NCBI GenBank assembly: GCA_029339505.1
Contig: JAQISU010000058.1
Location: 3,363,501 to 3,427,500 of the forward strand
Length of the DNA stretch: 64,000 bases
Source: Unio delphinus
Lineage: Eukaryota; Mollusca; Bivalvia; Unionida; Unionidae
Direction: 5' to 3'
Within the stretch, counting starts at the first letter, position 1. Each line of letters starts with the position of its first letter. Both the position numbers and the translations under genes were made by a program. The notes under the pieces were generated by a model. It saw only the letters and a program-made list of their open reading frames with translations. It did no database searches and had not been told where the DNA came from. Positions 63,725 to 64,000 of the stretch are shown piece after piece.

Positions 63725-64000
63725 CAAAAAGAAATTAACTCATAAAGATACACACACACACACATACGCACATAAGTAGAGCTATTTGATAGAGCTACAG
63801 ACATACGCAATATACATCACTGGCCAAACCAATCCTAACTCTTTCAAGTGCAACAGCAAAATCGTGCAAAACCCCAGAAATGTATTATGTCAAACTGGTT
63901 TCTTCTAACTTTTGTCGAACACCAACAAGCCTTCCCAGTTGAATCAAATATAATAATGCCATTACAAATGTAAACTCCTGTACTTACCAACCAGATTGGT
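63723..64000. other. No gene seen
   Basis: The window ends in AT-rich DNA without any supported feature. Confidence 0.5.

Overview
This window looks like gene-poor intergenic or intronic DNA from an animal genome, most likely a mollusc. It is clearly AT-rich and packed with simple repeats, minisatellites, tRNA-derived SINEs, MITE-like inverted-repeat elements, an L2/CR1-type LINE pair and a Ty3/Gypsy retrotransposon. The mollusc call is an inference from the style of the SINEs and of the Gypsy gag; no marker gene confirms it. I found no complete host gene, rRNA, functional tRNA or CRISPR array. Nearly all longer open frames are retroelement remnants, microsatellite translations or products of minisatellite units whose length is a multiple of three.

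Layout. 1-5.3 kb: plain AT-rich DNA with one copy of an LTR-like dispersed repeat (about 1.55-2.28 kb) and two worn copies of SINE family B. 5.3-15.5 kb: two copies of one non-LTR retrotransposon arranged tail to tail (+ strand 5.3-7.5 kb, - strand 13.1-15.5 kb), around a 54-bp minisatellite and several microsatellites. 15.5-32.5 kb: a 224-bp palindrome-bearing MITE and its relative at 28.3 kb, a solo-LTR-like block (18.5-19.2 kb), minisatellites of 53, 34 and 38 bp, a 270-bp (TA)n tract, a hAT-like MITE (26.1 kb), and a decayed Ty3/Gypsy reverse transcriptase next to a second copy of the LTR-like repeat (26.8-28.1 kb). 32.5-38.5 kb: a SINE-B copy, a few exon-like open segments of unknown identity, a 58-bp minisatellite, and the most gene-like item, a THAP zinc-finger relic at 37.0-37.8 kb. 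38.8-49.6 kb: minisatellites of 51, 43 and 28 bp, a second SINE-A copy, tetranucleotide tracts and a 133-bp inverted-repeat element. 49.6-54.8 kb: quiet DNA with a cluster of X-box-like motifs. 54,798-61,597: a decayed Ty3/Gypsy element with both LTRs and a 4-bp target duplication, no integrase, and an insertion in gag that carries a TATA/initiator pair. 61.6-64 kb: mostly microsatellites.

The THAP relic has a 19-bp tandem duplication that shifts the frame, a SINE-A inserted inside the zinc-finger frame with its target duplication still visible, and loss of the third and fourth zinc ligands (Cys to TGA, His to Tyr). It can be dissected base by base. No set of genes here forms a working pathway, and I saw no convincing new defence or biosynthetic system.
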